Assembly (NCBI GenBank): GCA_032622095.1
Contig: CP136062.1
Span: 51,103,349-51,167,348, forward strand
Source: Siphonodentalium dalli
Taxonomy: Eukaryota; Mollusca; Scaphopoda; Gadilida; Siphonodentaliidae
Length of the DNA stretch: 64,000 nucleotides
Reading direction: 5' to 3'
The notes under the pieces were generated by a model. It was not told the origin of the DNA, did not search any database, and saw nothing but the letters and a program-made list of their open reading frames with translations. The stretch's first letter is position 1. Every line of letters begins with the position of its first letter. Below are positions 20,269 to 31,033 of the stretch, in pieces. A program made the position numbers and the translations under genes.

Positions 20269-20790
20269 TTTTCAAAGATATTAAAAAAAACGGTATTTTC
20301 TCCTAACCTATGGATATTACGTCACGTGCCAAATAAGTATAACTTCGAAGTAAATTCCAAACGCGTTTTGCAAACAAGGAGATGACGCAACATTGCCGCT
20401 GTACAGCTCAGTAAGATTTATATAGCATGCTTATCGCTATATTTTCATTACATTGTTCTTTATTATATAGCATCTGAATTGCGAAACTTGTAATCTGCAT
20501 GTACAGTGAAGCAATTAACCTTGAGAGCATTTTATTGCACACACGATGGCTTATTTGTGCGAAATACATCAAAATACAGAATATTTCAAAACGTTCAATA
20601 AACAATTGTGTATTGTTCTTGAAAAATACAAACCGATTACGTCAACAATGTCATTGGCGACGTCAACCTTAACAGACAATTTCTTCACTAAATCATTATG
20701 TATAGTCTGCACTATAAGCACACGTTTGTTCAATTAAATAAACAATATAGACCTAAATTTTAGTATAGTACAATCTACAATCTTTGGAGT
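20269..20790. other. Unannotated DNA
   Basis: Two 63-65 residue frames (20408-20605 minus, 20546-20737 plus) overlap on opposite strands, with no recognisable motif. I see no repeat. Confidence 0.4.
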
Positions 20791-20941
20791 GTGCAATAAA
20801 CATAGAACAACACAGTTTTGTGAACATGTTAACGTTATTGCACTCGTTTGTCATGCCACGAGGTAAAACTCGAACCTCGAAAACTCGTGCAATAATGTTA
20901 TCATGTTCACACACTTGTGTCGTTCTATCTATTTATTGCAC
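20791..20941. mobile_element. Hairpin element
   Basis: Arms GTGCAATAAACATAGAACAA...GTGAACATGTTAACGTTATT on the left and their complements (AATAATGTTATCATGTTCAC ... GTTCTATCTATTTATTGCAC) on the right, about 65 bases each, loop about 20. The terminal ATTGCAC and AATAAA-like bases resemble the 51249-51420 hairpin ends only loosely. Confidence 0.6.
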
Positions 20942-21524
20942 GAAAATTGGTTAGAAGAAGAGTGACAACTCTTAAATGTTTACATGACCACGGGCATAGA
21001 TCTATGTGTGTATCGCAATGATAAACACTGCCTTATGAATATTAATGAGTTTAAAAAAAAAGAGGGAATTTTCCCTTCATCACTGAAATCAGATTCCATG
21101 CGAGTGTCGTCAGACGTAGACGAAAGTAAAGAGACGGAGTCTGGATATTTATCAGACTGAGATACATGGTATAAATTTTCTCTAATTCTCTGTCTTTCAG
21201 ACCCATATTTAACTGCTACACATTAAATACAAAAAAAACCATAAAATTACAAATTTATCCTTAAAATATTGCTTATTTGGTCATTTAGGATTCTGAAAAT
21301 TTCCAATTATTGTGACCTACGTTGATTTCAGAATGACATACCCAACCGGTGGTTTGGAGTTGGGGGGGGGGTATAATATTTGTTGATAGAAAAGGGCATC
21401 ATTTGGAACATTTTCAACCGCTGGTGGAGTTCAGTTCAGGTGGAGTTTAGAAAATTGTGAACATACATTTTGCAAGAATTGATATAAACCTTTTGGCTGA
21501 GATGAGTTTTAGCCTCACTTTTAG

Positions 21525-22323
21525 GCCTAAATCATGCCTTGAATCTCTACTCTGGCTAACGCACATACAGATCATATTCCACCAGTACAAAACCTTGGAA
21601 ACTTTTGACAGGGAACCTTATAAAGTCGAAAAATAACCCGGGGATTAGATTTCTATTATCTGTTCCTTAATAATGTACTTCACTGTAGGTGAAGGTCCCA
21701 CCTCAAAATTTTACTATTTAAGTGAATTTGTGAGCGATTATGCTTTGCGTCGCTTACAATATAAATGTAATTTATCCTGGGTAATTAATTCGGTGTTTAT
21801 TGCGATATCGGCTCACAAAATTCTGAGAAAAACATGCAATTTTGAGTTGGGACATTCACCTACAGTGAAGTACATTAACAAAGACATATTATGGACTTGT
21901 TCGGGTTCGTGAAATTGATAAGTTAGTACTCAGGCGCTATGCCATCTTGGGGAATGTAGCATTCTACAAAGAAATCGACCATACCACTCCATAGAAAACA
22001 TCGTCTGAGCTACGCCCAATTGTAAATATTTACATCCAGATTCGGGACGCAACTATCGGCGATAATATAACACAAATGATTTCGCCATCGAGAGTCATTG
22101 CATTTAACTAATATATAATGACGGTGTATATCGTCAATTTGGATTAATATTCGTAACAAATAACTATTTTGAGAAAGATTATTCTCAATTTCTAATTGAT
22201 CACCCTACCAGAGTGTTTCACATAACTTTAAGGAACAGATAACAACTAAGAAATATATTCCCCGCATTATTTTTCGACTTTATAAGGTTCGCTGTCAAAA
22301 CTTCAAAAAGTTCCAAGGTTTTG
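21525..22323. mobile_element. Inverted-repeat element with a second palindrome nested inside
   Basis: TTTTGACAGGGAACCTTATA with AAGTCGAAAAATAA near 21604 returns as complement ending near 22299, and TTAAGGAACAGATAA-type bases mark the inner arm limit. The outer CCAAGGTTTT-type bases are also inverted. The middle (TTACATCCAGATTCGGGACG, ATCACCCTACCAGAGTGTTT) recurs reversed at 47167-47812. Superfamily unknown. Confidence 0.6.
21673..21882. mobile_element. Nested hairpin MITE
   Basis: ATGTACTTCACTGTAGGTGA and its complement TCACCTACAGTGAAGTACAT bound about 210 bases inside the previous element. The related 47167-47812 copy seems to lack it. The 79-residue frame here starts and ends in the two arms and is not credible as a gene. 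Confidence 0.65.
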
Positions 22324-22460
22324 GCATGTTGCCATTCATCGGAAAGCTCTCACTGAGAGCTTTCCAATGAATGGCAACAAGCCATTATTTCCGACAACAT
22401 CCTGAAAATGTTCCCATAATTCTGCTGTCGTTAAAGGGTCATATACTTCGGGCATTACTG
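22322..22460. mobile_element. TA-FB MITE, lacking the outer left arm
   Basis: Starts inside the left arm (GTTGCCATTCATCGG), has the loop and a diverged right arm ending GGGCATTACTG followed by TA. Confidence 0.75.
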
Positions 22461-22877
22461 TACCCCTTAATACCAGCTGTCTGGTTATAGCATATGCCCC
22501 TGTCTAGCTCTGGTTATAGACGTTCGCAATGCAAACATATTACAGAGTGTGTGTTGACTGAGATTCGACTGAGATTGGCTGAGATCGTGTTATTAATGTT
22601 TCTTATTGATTTGATACGTAATCGACAGAGAAGACACAGGAAGTCAATCGGGGCGTGTTATTATTCCCGTCATTAGAAGTCATTACGATAAATTGGACTT
22701 GCGGCGACTCTCATAGACGTACAATGACTTGCCTAGCACTTCAGATATACGGAATCCCCCGGGCTTGTATCTACTGATAATTATACCTAATAATATGAGC
22801 AACCATATACGACATGTATAGCACAAAAATATGGCAGTGAAACAAATGGGTCATTTTAGCATAGCACAAATATGACT
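22461..22877. other. Unannotated DNA
   Basis: No repeat or recognisable frame; a 60-residue frame at 22494-22676 has no motif. Confidence 0.4.
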
Positions 22878-23275
22878 TTAACCCTTTACCCAACAAACCG
22901 GCCAAAACAGCCTAAATTATCTTGGGTCTGTCTCAATAAAACCATACAAATATGGATATCATTGGAACCGGCTCATTGACCACATTGTGATGGTTACAGT
23001 TATGCCCTGTGCCAATGCATTCTCTTATATATGCGAGTCGACCATAGGTTGCCTCGCATATTATGGTCGACTCGCATATATAAGAGAATGCATTGGCCTA
23101 AAACAAATCTTTTTTAAACATTTTTTACCATTTTTTCTTACATTCTTTAACAATTTTATAATTTTTAATGTGTTAAGCCAATGCATTCTCTTATATATGC
23201 GAGGCGACCTATGGTCGACTCACATATATAAGAGAATGCATTGGCACAGGGCCCTTCTGTTGGGTAAAGGGTTAA
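22878..23275 (-). mobile_element. TTAA-A MITE, reversed, with rearranged hairpin
   Basis: TTAA at both ends. The first hairpin module has an extra partial copy of its centre (GGTTGCCTCGCATATTATGG), a sign of replication slippage within the palindrome. Confidence 0.9.
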
Positions 23276-23346
23276 TAACCCTTCCATGACTGGAGCTTCC
23301 TGAAAACCATGTGTCAATGATATGCGAGTCTCCCATAGAGAATACA
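23272..23346 (+). mobile_element. TTAA-D MITE fragment
   Basis: Starts at the TTAA of the preceding element with CCATGACTGGAGCTTCCTGA and ATGCGAGTCTCCCATAGAGA, then stops. Only the left end of the family is present. Confidence 0.6.
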
Positions 23347-23689
23347 TTGGACTGACAATAATTACTTTGATCTTGTAAACCAGTGCTTTCTCTTCATTTT
23401 TATCAACAGATTTTAATTCAGATAGTTACATTGTACCTGTAGATAGTTTTCTTCCTTACGTATCAAGGTTAAGCTGTGAGTTTGTGTATATCACCGCAAT
23501 ATGGGGAAATGTTGCGACTGAAACAACAACAACCTCGTGATGGTACTCAACACTGCCCGGCAAGTGGGAGCAACACATACTCTTTACTTGATATGGACTA
23601 TTACTGCAGCTTGTTAATTATGTAACTTCTCGATATCAGGTGAACAGGAATAACCCAGAACCATAACACGGGAAATGATTATATGATTT

Positions 23690-23828
23690 TAGCTGTTTTC
23701 TATTACTCTATGGGCACCTTCTGAGACACAGATGTTCCAAATGGTGATGAATTATAGTAATTTAATCATATTTTATGGTATATATTGTTATTAAAACCGT
23801 ATATCAAGACACTAAAAAGTTCTGCTTA
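23690..23828 (-). mobile_element. CCAC-TIR element fragment
   Basis: TCTGAGACACAGATGTTCCA, AATGGTGATGAATTATAGTA and ATCATATTTTATGG match the right part of the copies at 25219 and 52964. The terminal inverted repeat is absent. Confidence 0.6.
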
Positions 23829-24150
23829 GGCCTCAACTGATATGGGAAACCAAGGATCAGGTTGAAGTTCCCCAGTTGAAGTTGGTGATGTTCACCCATT
23901 TGGCTCCTAAATTATGCAATTTATCTTCTGCAAATTAGGGGAAATAGAAACTGAACAGAAGGGGAAAAGTAACTAAAATCAATGTTAATTTGAGACTATA
24001 GATACTTCCCAGAAGATGATGCCTCAGCAGAATGAGGTCCCCAGAGGGATAGCTTAGTGATACTAGCCTGCTGTGTGTGGTAGCGTCACTAAATTCACCC
24101 TCTGGGGACCTCATTCTGCAAATGACAGACACACTATTTCAAGTCTTGCG
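23820..24150. mobile_element. GAGG-FB foldback element
   Basis: Arms near 24030-24060 and 24095-24120, with the tail CCCCAGTTGAAGTTGGTGAT at 23872. Related to the 2845-3284 copy. Confidence 0.7.
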
Positions 24151-24365
24151 GTCCACTCAGAAATACCTTGATCACTTCATATATTATTCTAAAGACTGAT
24201 GCTCAGAAACCTCATGCATGATTAGTAAACTGCCTCATGACAATTAGGTCGGAATTGTATTAACCCCCATATCGATGGCTTATTCACCTTTCATATCAGC
24301 ATTAATTGTGGAACAAAAATATTTTATATTTCTTGCCTGATAACAGACCTGTTTACTTTCAAAAT

Positions 24366-24475
24366 TGGAAATAGGGAGATTTTTCCTCAGAAATAGGAAG
24401 ATTTTTCCTCAGAAATAGGAAGATTTTTCCTCAGAAATAGGAAGATTTAGTGAAAAATAGGGAGATTTTTTTCAA
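24366..24475 (+). repeat. 22-bp tandem repeat
   Basis: Unit AGAAATAGGAAGATTTTTCC plus TC, about four copies with decay at the ends. It gives a purine-rich strand. Confidence 0.8.
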
Positions 24476-24479
24476 TGTC

Positions 24480-25218
24480 AGTATCATGGAAAAAAACTTC
24501 ATATTTGAGTTGGCAGTTTTAAAGCAGTCGTTCGGGACGAGCAGAAACCAACACTTTATTAAGTGTGGCCAAAAAGGAAGGCTAGTTGTTTGATATATTA
24601 TAATCCTTGTATGGAAATTGAAGACCGCATTTACTTACTCAACTCTGTTAAACAAAGAAAGTCAACGTTAATCGCGTTGTGTCAACATTTTGTCAATGTT
24701 TGACTCGCAGGCGATATATTCCTAATTGGTTTGTAACACTATAGCATGCATGGCTTATTGTTTGCTACAGCCGGCGGCTAATTTTTGGTTTTATTTCTTT
24801 GGCTTCGGGGGTAAAAAGTATTTGATTCGAGTTGAGGAACCCACCCATCAAAGCTCAGAGTGATCAGATATCGATTTTTGAAGTTTGTTATTTCTCAAGA
24901 TGTGCAATTATTTGTGGCCCAGAAAAACGTCAAACGGACGGTCTCGAACAAAATTGCCATTCTTTGTAACAATTTCCTACCATAGGGCTACGTCTTAGTT
25001 TGAATTTTCACACAGTTGGGAAAAGAAGTATTCATGATTCCAGACCTTCATTTACAACAGCAACAACAACAAAAACAACAACAATAACATAACAAATCTA
25101 ATTTAACATTGTTTAATGCTTAATATTTAAAAGATAGAAAACCAAATATGACATATAAACTGGACCTATACATGTATATAACAAAGAATATCATTTGTTA
25201 TTTAGAAATTAACAAAAT
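24480..25218. other. Unannotated DNA with an ACAACA microsatellite
   Basis: No gene recognised. A short AACAACAAC microsatellite occurs at 25058-25095. Confidence 0.5.
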
Positions 25219-25685
25219 AAGATATTAAAGGCTCACTTAATTTTCGAACCCCCAGATCACATATATAAATTATTATATACCATTTGAAAAAGGAAGCTCC
25301 AAAACATTGTATTGTCAACTTATCTGGTGTAATAAACTGTGGACATGTTGTTTTTGTTGAGTTACCGGCCTGTTTTTGTTTCATCTGAAGTGTAGTGCTA
25401 AGAGTATTATTTTCAATGGAGAGGGAATATTACTCTATATCTCAAAGATAGAGTTATTCCCCTTCCATTGAAAATACATGTTTAGTTTGAATTCTGTTGC
25501 ATTCTGGGAGCATTCTGTTTTTTTTTTTTATTTCTCTATGGTCATCTTCTGAGACACAGACGTTTCAAATGGTGATGAATTAGAGTATTTTAATCATATT
25601 TTATGGCATAGTTTGTTACTAAAACTGTATATCAATGCACTATAACAAAAATAATCAGTGACTCGAAAATTAAGTGGCTCTTTAA
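25219..25685. mobile_element. CCAC-TIR element
   Basis: Left end AAAGGCTCACTTAATTTTCG and right end complement (CGAAAATTAAGTGGCTCTTT). The interior has GGAAGCTCCAAAACATTGTA, GTTATTCCCCTTCCATTGAA and TTCTGAGACACAGACGTTTC. Extra central copy of the TCCATTG palindrome near 25415-25470. No coding capacity; the target site looks A/T-only, exact duplication not settled. Confidence 0.75.
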
Positions 25686-26110
25686 ATAAATGCACAGAAA
25701 ATTCAACATTAATGAAAATAGCATATTTTATGCAGCAACTCTCATTCCATACATGTTATTTTATATAGAGGCTCCTGTGAATCAAAGTTTTTTCGTCTAA
25801 TCTAACTTCGAATCGAATCTGGGGGAAGATTACACATCGAATTGAACCTCGAATCGAATCACCATAATCAAAAGTACAGCAACATTAACAATATGTTTCC
25901 ATCACAGCGATTATATAGAAAACATGACAATAATCTATGAATTCATCATGGCCCAACACCAATATCTGATATTTTGGGTGATTTTACTAGAAAATTGAAT
26001 TGATAAATGAAATCGGACTAGATAGAGGTATATTTGTACTGTGAATACTGTAGAGAAAAAGATTTTGGGGAATTATCGCATGATGTTTATCACGCGGCAT
26101 CGATCATAAA

Positions 26111-26168
26111 TGTTAGTTACCTAGTTGGTTGATAGTAACGCCCTCAGTATGAAAGTACATTAACATTG
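26111..26168 (-). repeat. Copia 3' LTR remnant
   Basis: Matches 29867-29933 except for a 15-base gap (TCCTGTACCGATAAT is absent here). Beyond ACATTAACA the two LTRs diverge completely. Confidence 0.6.
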
Positions 26169-26282
26169 CTGCTGCTTCTTCTACTTGTCTTCTAAAGAAA
26201 TCGTTCCAATGCCGCTGCTTCTTCTTGTCTTTTACAGAAGTCATTATAAAATCTTAATTTTGTTTTGTTTGTTTGTTTTTTT

Positions 26283-27183
26283 AGATATGGCAAGAAACGT
26301 GGTCAAAAAATTAGACGTATCCATTTTTTTCCCTGCTGCAATCGCTACAAGAAATCAGATTAGAAAAAAAGTTTACAGCCTAAGATTGAATCTAATATAT
26401 TTTACAAGTCTAAGTCCAAAAATGGATTCAAAACCCTCCAGAGCACTGCTGCAGCCGCTACAGCGCTGCATTGAAAAAAAATGGGTCGCGATATGTGTAA
26501 AACATGCTTCATTGCTACCTCTTAAAACTCTTAAGTCCAAAAATGGATTCAAAACCCTCCAGAGCACTGCTGCAGCCGCTACAGCGCTGCATTGAAAAAA
26601 AATGGGTCGCGATATGTGTAAAACATGCTTCATTGCTACCTCTTAAAACTCTTAAGTCCAAAAATGGATTCAAAACCCTCCAGAGCACTGCTGCAGCCGC
26701 TACACCGCTGCATTGAAAAAAAATGGGTCGCGATATGTGTAAAACATGCTTCATTGCTACCTCTTAAAACTCTTAAGTCCAAAAATGGATTCAAAACCCT
26801 CCAGAGCACTGCTGCAGCCGCTACAGCGCTGCATTGAAAAAAAATGGGTCGCGATATGTGTAAAACATGCTTCATTGCTACCTCTTAAAACTCTAAGTCC
26901 AAAAATGGATTCAAAACCCTCCAGAGCACTGCTGCAGCCGCTACAGCGCTGCATTGAAAAAAAATGGGTCACGATATGTGTAAAACCTGCTTCATTGCTT
27001 TTACACATATCGTGAACCATTTTTTTTTCAGATTTGTATTAATAACTTAATAACTGGTAAAACATATTATATTCAATTTTCGGCTGTAAACTTTTTTCTA
27101 ATCTGATTTCTTGTAGCAATTTCAGCAGGGAAAAAAATGGATATGTCTAATTTTTCGACCACATTATGTGCCATATATGGTTT
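26283..27183. mobile_element. Inverted-repeat element with internal 121-bp tandem repeats
   Basis: About 100-base inverted ends: GATATGGCAAGAAACGTGGT, AAAAATTAGACGTATCCATT, TTTCCCTGCTGCAATCGCTA and AAATCAGATTAGAAAAAAAG at left, complement at 27080-27183. It lies between the copia RNase H end and the 3' LTR, so it inserted into the retroelement. Non-coding. Confidence 0.75.
26411..27000 (+). repeat. 121-bp tandem repeat, ~5 copies
   Basis: Unit contains AAGTCCAAAAATGGATTCAA, CCAGAGCACTGCTGCAGCCG, CTACAGCGCTGCATTG and GGGTCGCGATATGTGTAAAA. Near-identical copies. The last unit is shortened by deletion of a one-base/TTAA-type segment and its CGCG is mutated to CACG. The six ORFs of 70-90 residues on both strands are frames through this repeat. 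Confidence 0.9.
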
Positions 27184-27239
27184 TTTTTTGTCCTATATAC
27201 AATATTTACAGTTCCACATCCATCATCTACAACATTGAC

Positions 27240-27609
27240 TTCTGTAGCACTTCCAGTAATTCCGTAGAAGAAGCGCCACGTTTTGTCAGACAGTCTGCAA
27301 GTTGTTTCTTGCCATTTATCCAGAAAACTTCAATTTCATTCTCTCTGACCATTTCTCTCAGTCTTGCTATATCAATCCTCAGACGTCGGTCTGTAACCGT
27401 TTAGACGTTTGTAGTGTGTCTTTTAAGGATGCACTGTCTGTGTAACACAATACAGGAGGAAGCGATGGTAGTCCAAACACTTCTTGTGCCAATGACGATA
27501 CCAGAAATCCAGCATCCGCTGCCTCACTCAAAGCCAATGTCTCCGATGCCAAAGGACTTTTTGTAACTCGATTAAGTTTCTTTGATTGCCATGTCATTGG
27601 TACCATCAT
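27240..27609 (-). pseudogene. Copia RNase H, C-terminal part
   Basis: Minus-strand frames read MTWQSKKLNRVTKSPLASET, LALSEAADAGFLVSSL and CYTDSASLKD. After a frameshift near 27395 they continue RLRIDIARLREMVREN, FWINGKKQLADCLTKRGAS and a stop near 27243. The catalytic pattern (E in SETLALSEA, TDS, ADCLTK) is complete in pieces. The frameshift breaks it. Confidence 0.8.
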
Positions 27610-28751
27610 GTTGTTAACTTGTTACTTCCTTGAAGAAATACAATGAATGCTCCTTGTGATGAACCATCTTTCAAACTGGCGTACGTGGCATCTGAATATG
27701 TGATCACTTTTAACAGTTCTGGTTTGCCTAGATTCGGAAATTTAATATCGGCTTTCGTAGATTTCATCTTAGATAATGCTTTGTTGGCTTCGTCTATCAT
27801 CTGTATGGTTGGATGTTTTCCCATATTACTGATAATACAGCTCTCAAAACTAAAATCTGGACGTGTTTGAGAAGTCACCCACAACATTTGACCACTGAGT
27901 CGCTTCATTTCCTTCTTCTCCCCTTGTGTCAGTTCATCTGTCTTACTAGGATGTGGTCTTTCCAACGGAATTGGTATGATGGTTGGAATATATTGTTCCT
28001 GGTTGACACTAATTCCTTTTGAACTTTGAAACACATTCAGCCCTAAATACTTAAAAGAGCCATTGACGTGCATGCTGATCTTGAACATTCCTTCAAGCTT
28101 CTGAATCACATTACAATGAAATTGTTCATCTCTGCAAAAGGCAAAATCATCAACATGGCTGACAAGAATTCCTTTCAGAGTCCCATCTTCATTGTGCCAC
28201 AAGAATAGTGCATTATCGTAACTACTGATTGTTGCACCATCAATTAAATGAAGAATCCACGATTGATTGTGTATATGTTCTTTTAAGTCCATGCACACAA
28301 CCTGGTTGAAATTATCCGCCAAAGGCAAGCCAACAACAGGACGCAACGGCTGTCGCTTGAATTTCTCACACACCTCGCAAGAATCACAACACTCACGTAT
28401 TACTTCTAGAAATTCTTCATCATCAAAGTCTTTGCTGTCCTTCACTAACTTACACAATTTCTCCTTAGAAGCATGGGAGAATTGTCTGTGCAACTTGACA
28501 GCCTTTTTCAACTTCTCACTACGAGTCTGTTTTTTAATGTCCACTGTGTGAAGAATGATAGAATTTGATCTGTCAACATTGTCAAGAAGAAAACCAGTTA
28601 TTGGTAGACAATAGTCATTGCCAAAGACCTCCGCCACATCAGAATGAAAATCCAATACCATCTTTGCTCGTCTCATCGACGCTCCACTGAGCAACAAGGG
28701 TATCTCATTTGAAAACATTTGTTCCTCCAATACAAGCTGGGAATTTGACAA
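27606..28751 (-). pseudogene. Copia pol: integrase head fused in frame to RT tail
   Basis: 381 residues without a stop. Residues about 1-40 are the end of the protease region. About 80-160 are the GAG-pre-integrase zinc domain (KLHRQFSHASKEKL ... CDSCEVCEKFKRQPLRPVVG) running to MDLKEHIHNQSWILHLIDGA. At about residue 174-177 the sequence jumps to YDNALFLWHNEDGTLKGIL and VSHVDDF, the C-terminal half of RT including its catalytic VDD. The D,D-35-E core and the N-terminal half of RT are missing. It then reads through the RT connection to the start of RNase H (VITYSDATYASLKDGSSQGA). No active enzyme is possible. Confidence 0.85.
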
Positions 28752-29214
28752 TCTTTCTAGAGGTCACTTCAACACCATCACCGAATCTGAAATTTGTACT
28801 TGATGGTAATGTGACAACTTTTTCCTTTTCATTGTCATTTAGTGTGTCCATGAATAAATCGAACCATACTTCTCCAGTAACTGTCTTAGTGCATGCGCTA
28901 TCAAGTACTGCCATGCCAAGAGTTTCTTGTACCAGAATGGACATTGCACTATCTGGTTTAGAGTTAAATAAAGTTATATGTACTTCCTTTGTACTTTCAT
29001 TCGTAGAACGTCTTTCCTTCGGATGCGGACAACTCTTTGAAAGATGTTTAGTTGAATCACAGTTGAAACAACACAGTACTTTACCATCTTTATCCATCGG
29101 ATTTGAACTAGATGTCTTATTACCGACATTAGCTCCTGATCTCTCACCGCCATAGTATCCTCGTCCTCCTCGACCTCTTCCACCGTTATAGAATCCTCGT
29201 CCTCTACTTCTCAT
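28705..29214 (-). pseudogene. Copia nucleocapsid and protease segment
   Basis: 169 residues: an Arg/Gly-rich start (RGRGFYNGGRGRGGRGYYGG), a CCHC zinc knuckle CFNCDSTKHLSKSC, and a protease active site of the AVLDSACTKTVTG type, the form seen in GalEa-like copia elements, where DSG is replaced by DSA. It is out of frame with the next segment by a small indel near 28715-28740. The ORF on the opposite strand here (28709-29155) is a shadow. Confidence 0.8.
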
Positions 29215-29795
29215 GTTACGAGAATAACATGTTCAGCTGCAAACACAGGTTCACTTTTAACACTGGGAACATTGCCACCTGGATCACCGAATATTTTTCT
29301 GATCTTTTCTTTCATATTTGCGTAAGTCAATTCACCTATTGTAGCACGTGCTAATTTCTCATTGTCCTCAGATACATTCACAGCGTTGAGAAGGAAGAAT
29401 GCTTGAACACCTTCAGGTAGTTTCATTTCAAACTGTTGCAGTTTATGATAAAGATATTCAAATTTGACGATGAAGTCTGTTACACTCACACCAGAGGGTC
29501 GGCGATAATCGTGAAACTCTTTGAATGCGATATATGCCTGAGTGTTCACGTCCTTCAAGTACAATGAATCAAGCTTCTGTGTTATGTTCTTAACACCATC
29601 ATCAGACCCAATCTGCTCCGCAGTCAAATCACGTACACAATCGCGAGAACGTCCTGTCAATGTCAGATACAAAGCCGGTCCCTGCTTTTTCTTATCTAAC
29701 TCTGTGTATAACTGCCATATTTTTACGTCTTTGCTCCATTCCATATAACTGTCCTCATCCTCCAATAATGGGGGCGTTTTTAGTTGCTGAGCCAT
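29211..29795 (-). CDS. gag: Copia gag (capsid) open reading frame
   Basis: 194 residues from ATG at 29795. The order is a short head (LLEDEDSYMEWSKDVKIWQL), a UBN2-like helical capsid core (DGVKNITQKLDSLYLKDVNT, AYIAFKEFHDYRRPSGVSVT, DFIVKFEYLYHKL) and LPEGVQAFFLLNAVNVSEDN. It is intact as a frame and ends TGA overlapping the ATG of the next frame (ATGA at 29211-29214), one frame off. That overlap is either a chance product of an indel or a stop-restart arrangement. Confidence 0.75.
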   Translation of the reverse strand: MAQQLKTPPLLEDEDSYMEWSKDVKIWQLYTELDKKKQGPALYLTLTGRSRDCVRDLTAEQIGSDDGVKNITQKLDSLYLKDVNTQAYIAFKEFHDYRRPSGVSVTDFIVKFEYLYHKLQQFEMKLPEGVQAFFLLNAVNVSEDNEKLARATIGELTYANMKEKIRKIFGDPGGNVPSVKSEPVFAAEHVILVT

Positions 29796-29847
29796 TACAA
29801 CAAACAGTCACTGTGCCTCTGTTTCCAACAGAACTTTCACAAGTCGC

Positions 29848-29866
29848 ACCACTGTTGTGCTACCAT
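29848..29866 (-). other. Probable primer binding site next to the copia 5' LTR
   Basis: On the minus strand the LTR ends ...TAACTAACA, followed after one base by TGGTAGCACAACAG. TGGTAGCA agrees with the start of an initiator-methionine tRNA complement, but the agreement stops after about eight bases. Confidence 0.4.
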
Positions 29867-29929
29867 TGTTAGTTACCTTGTTGGTTGATAGTAACGCCCT
29901 CAGTATCCTGTACCGATAATGAAAGTACA

Positions 29930-30169
29930 TTAACCCTTTGAGTGCCAGGGGCCGATCTCATCAGCCCTAAACCTACAAAATAGGTCTGTTAAAGAATATA
30001 AGAATAAATTATTAAAATTGTAAAAAAAAAAAAAAAAAAAAAATTGTTAGGCCAATGCATTCTCTTATATATGCGAGGCGACCTATGGTCGACTCGCATA
30101 TATAAGAGAATGCATTGGCACAGGGTATATGGGTTGATACAAAAATTGACCTGGCACTCAAAGGGTTAA
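29930..30169 (+). mobile_element. TTAA-B MITE in the copia 5' LTR
   Basis: TTAACCCTTTGAGTGCCAGG to CCTGGCACTCAAAGGGTTAA with TTAA on both sides. Contains one hairpin module and a run of 19 or more A. Distinct termini from TTAA-A but the same module. Confidence 0.9.
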
Positions 30170-30828
30170 CAATAAACAGCGCACACGAGTTGGATTTTCA
30201 CTCCAGTGATATGCATGCTATGGTCACTGTAGTATATAGTCAACAGGTGTAGTCAGCTTGTCTAGCCAGTTACTATATCTAGTCATGGTGGTTTATATTA
30301 ATATGTATTTCTAAAGACTAGTATTTATTAATAATAAACTAAATAAATATATTAATAATATATTGAGGTCACGAGTGCTCAATAGCCGTAAATTGGCGTA
30401 ATAGACCTTTCCACAGCTGCCGCCCTCTTGTTGCGATTATGATACAGGCACTCATTTTCTGCCCACAGGTCTACCAGCCATTGATCCTTGTCGATCAGAT
30501 TAGAATTCTTGATTTAATTTCGAATAGCGATCGCCGCCAACTAATCCGACATTTTGAATGAGGTTTTTGGTCATGTGACAAGCAAAACATGCGCGTTGCC
30601 ATTGTCACGAGCCGGATTTTCCTGATGAAATCAAACTCAGTTTGATCGGTCTGATTAAATCTGATCCAACAAAAAAACGCTCCAAAGTTAGTCAGATTAA
30701 TCGGGGACAATCTGGATCATGTGCGCCGACACATACAGTCAAATGTTTTGAGGACTTTTGAGATTTTAACCCAAGGGGACTGAAGGGGAGGCAATTTAAC
30801 TTTTTTCACAGTTGGAAATTTTTTCTGG

Positions 30829-31016
30829 TTAAACCCTTCCTTGGCTGGAGCTTCCTTAAATTTTTTGAAAACCCTGATATTTTCCTTGACCTTGTAAGCC
30901 AGTGCATTCTCTTCTACATGCGAGACTCCCTATGGGAGAATTGCATATATAAGAGAATGCACTGGCACCGGATCTTTAATGCTGCACAAGCACAGCTCCC
31001 TTCATGAAAGGGTTAA
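30829..31016. mobile_element. TTAA-D MITE, short form
   Basis: Begins TTAAACCCTTCCTTGGCTGG and ends CTTCATGAAAGGGTTAA. Hairpin module with ATGCGAGACTCCCTATGGGA centre. Lacks the second module of full TTAA-D copies. Confidence 0.75.
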
Positions 31017-31033
31017 GTGGAGGACTGCAGTTG

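Larger units (their letters stand above)
26111..30400 (-). mobile_element. Ty1/copia retrotransposon (GalEa-like), defective
   Basis: Matching end sequences at 26111 and 29867 (GTTAGTTACC, GTTGGTTGATAGTAACGCCC) lie in direct repeat and represent LTR 3' ends. Between them, on the minus strand, come gag, zinc knuckle, protease, integrase head, RT tail and RNase H. The outer end of the right LTR is not resolved. The left repeat matches for only about 57 bases, so it is truncated or the LTRs are very short. Two younger elements have inserted (26283-27183 and 29930-30169). Confidence 0.8.

Noticed and set aside
21673-21912. 79-residue ORF as a small protein
   Set aside because: Starts and ends in the two arms of a nested hairpin.
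26185-27015. Repeat protein on both strands (Leu/Ser/Cys-rich 70-136 residue frames)
   Set aside because: All frames are phased by the 121-bp tandem unit inside an inverted-repeat element and carry no recognisable motif.
28709-29155. 148-residue plus-strand ORF
   Set aside because: Antisense to the copia nucleocapsid and protease segment.
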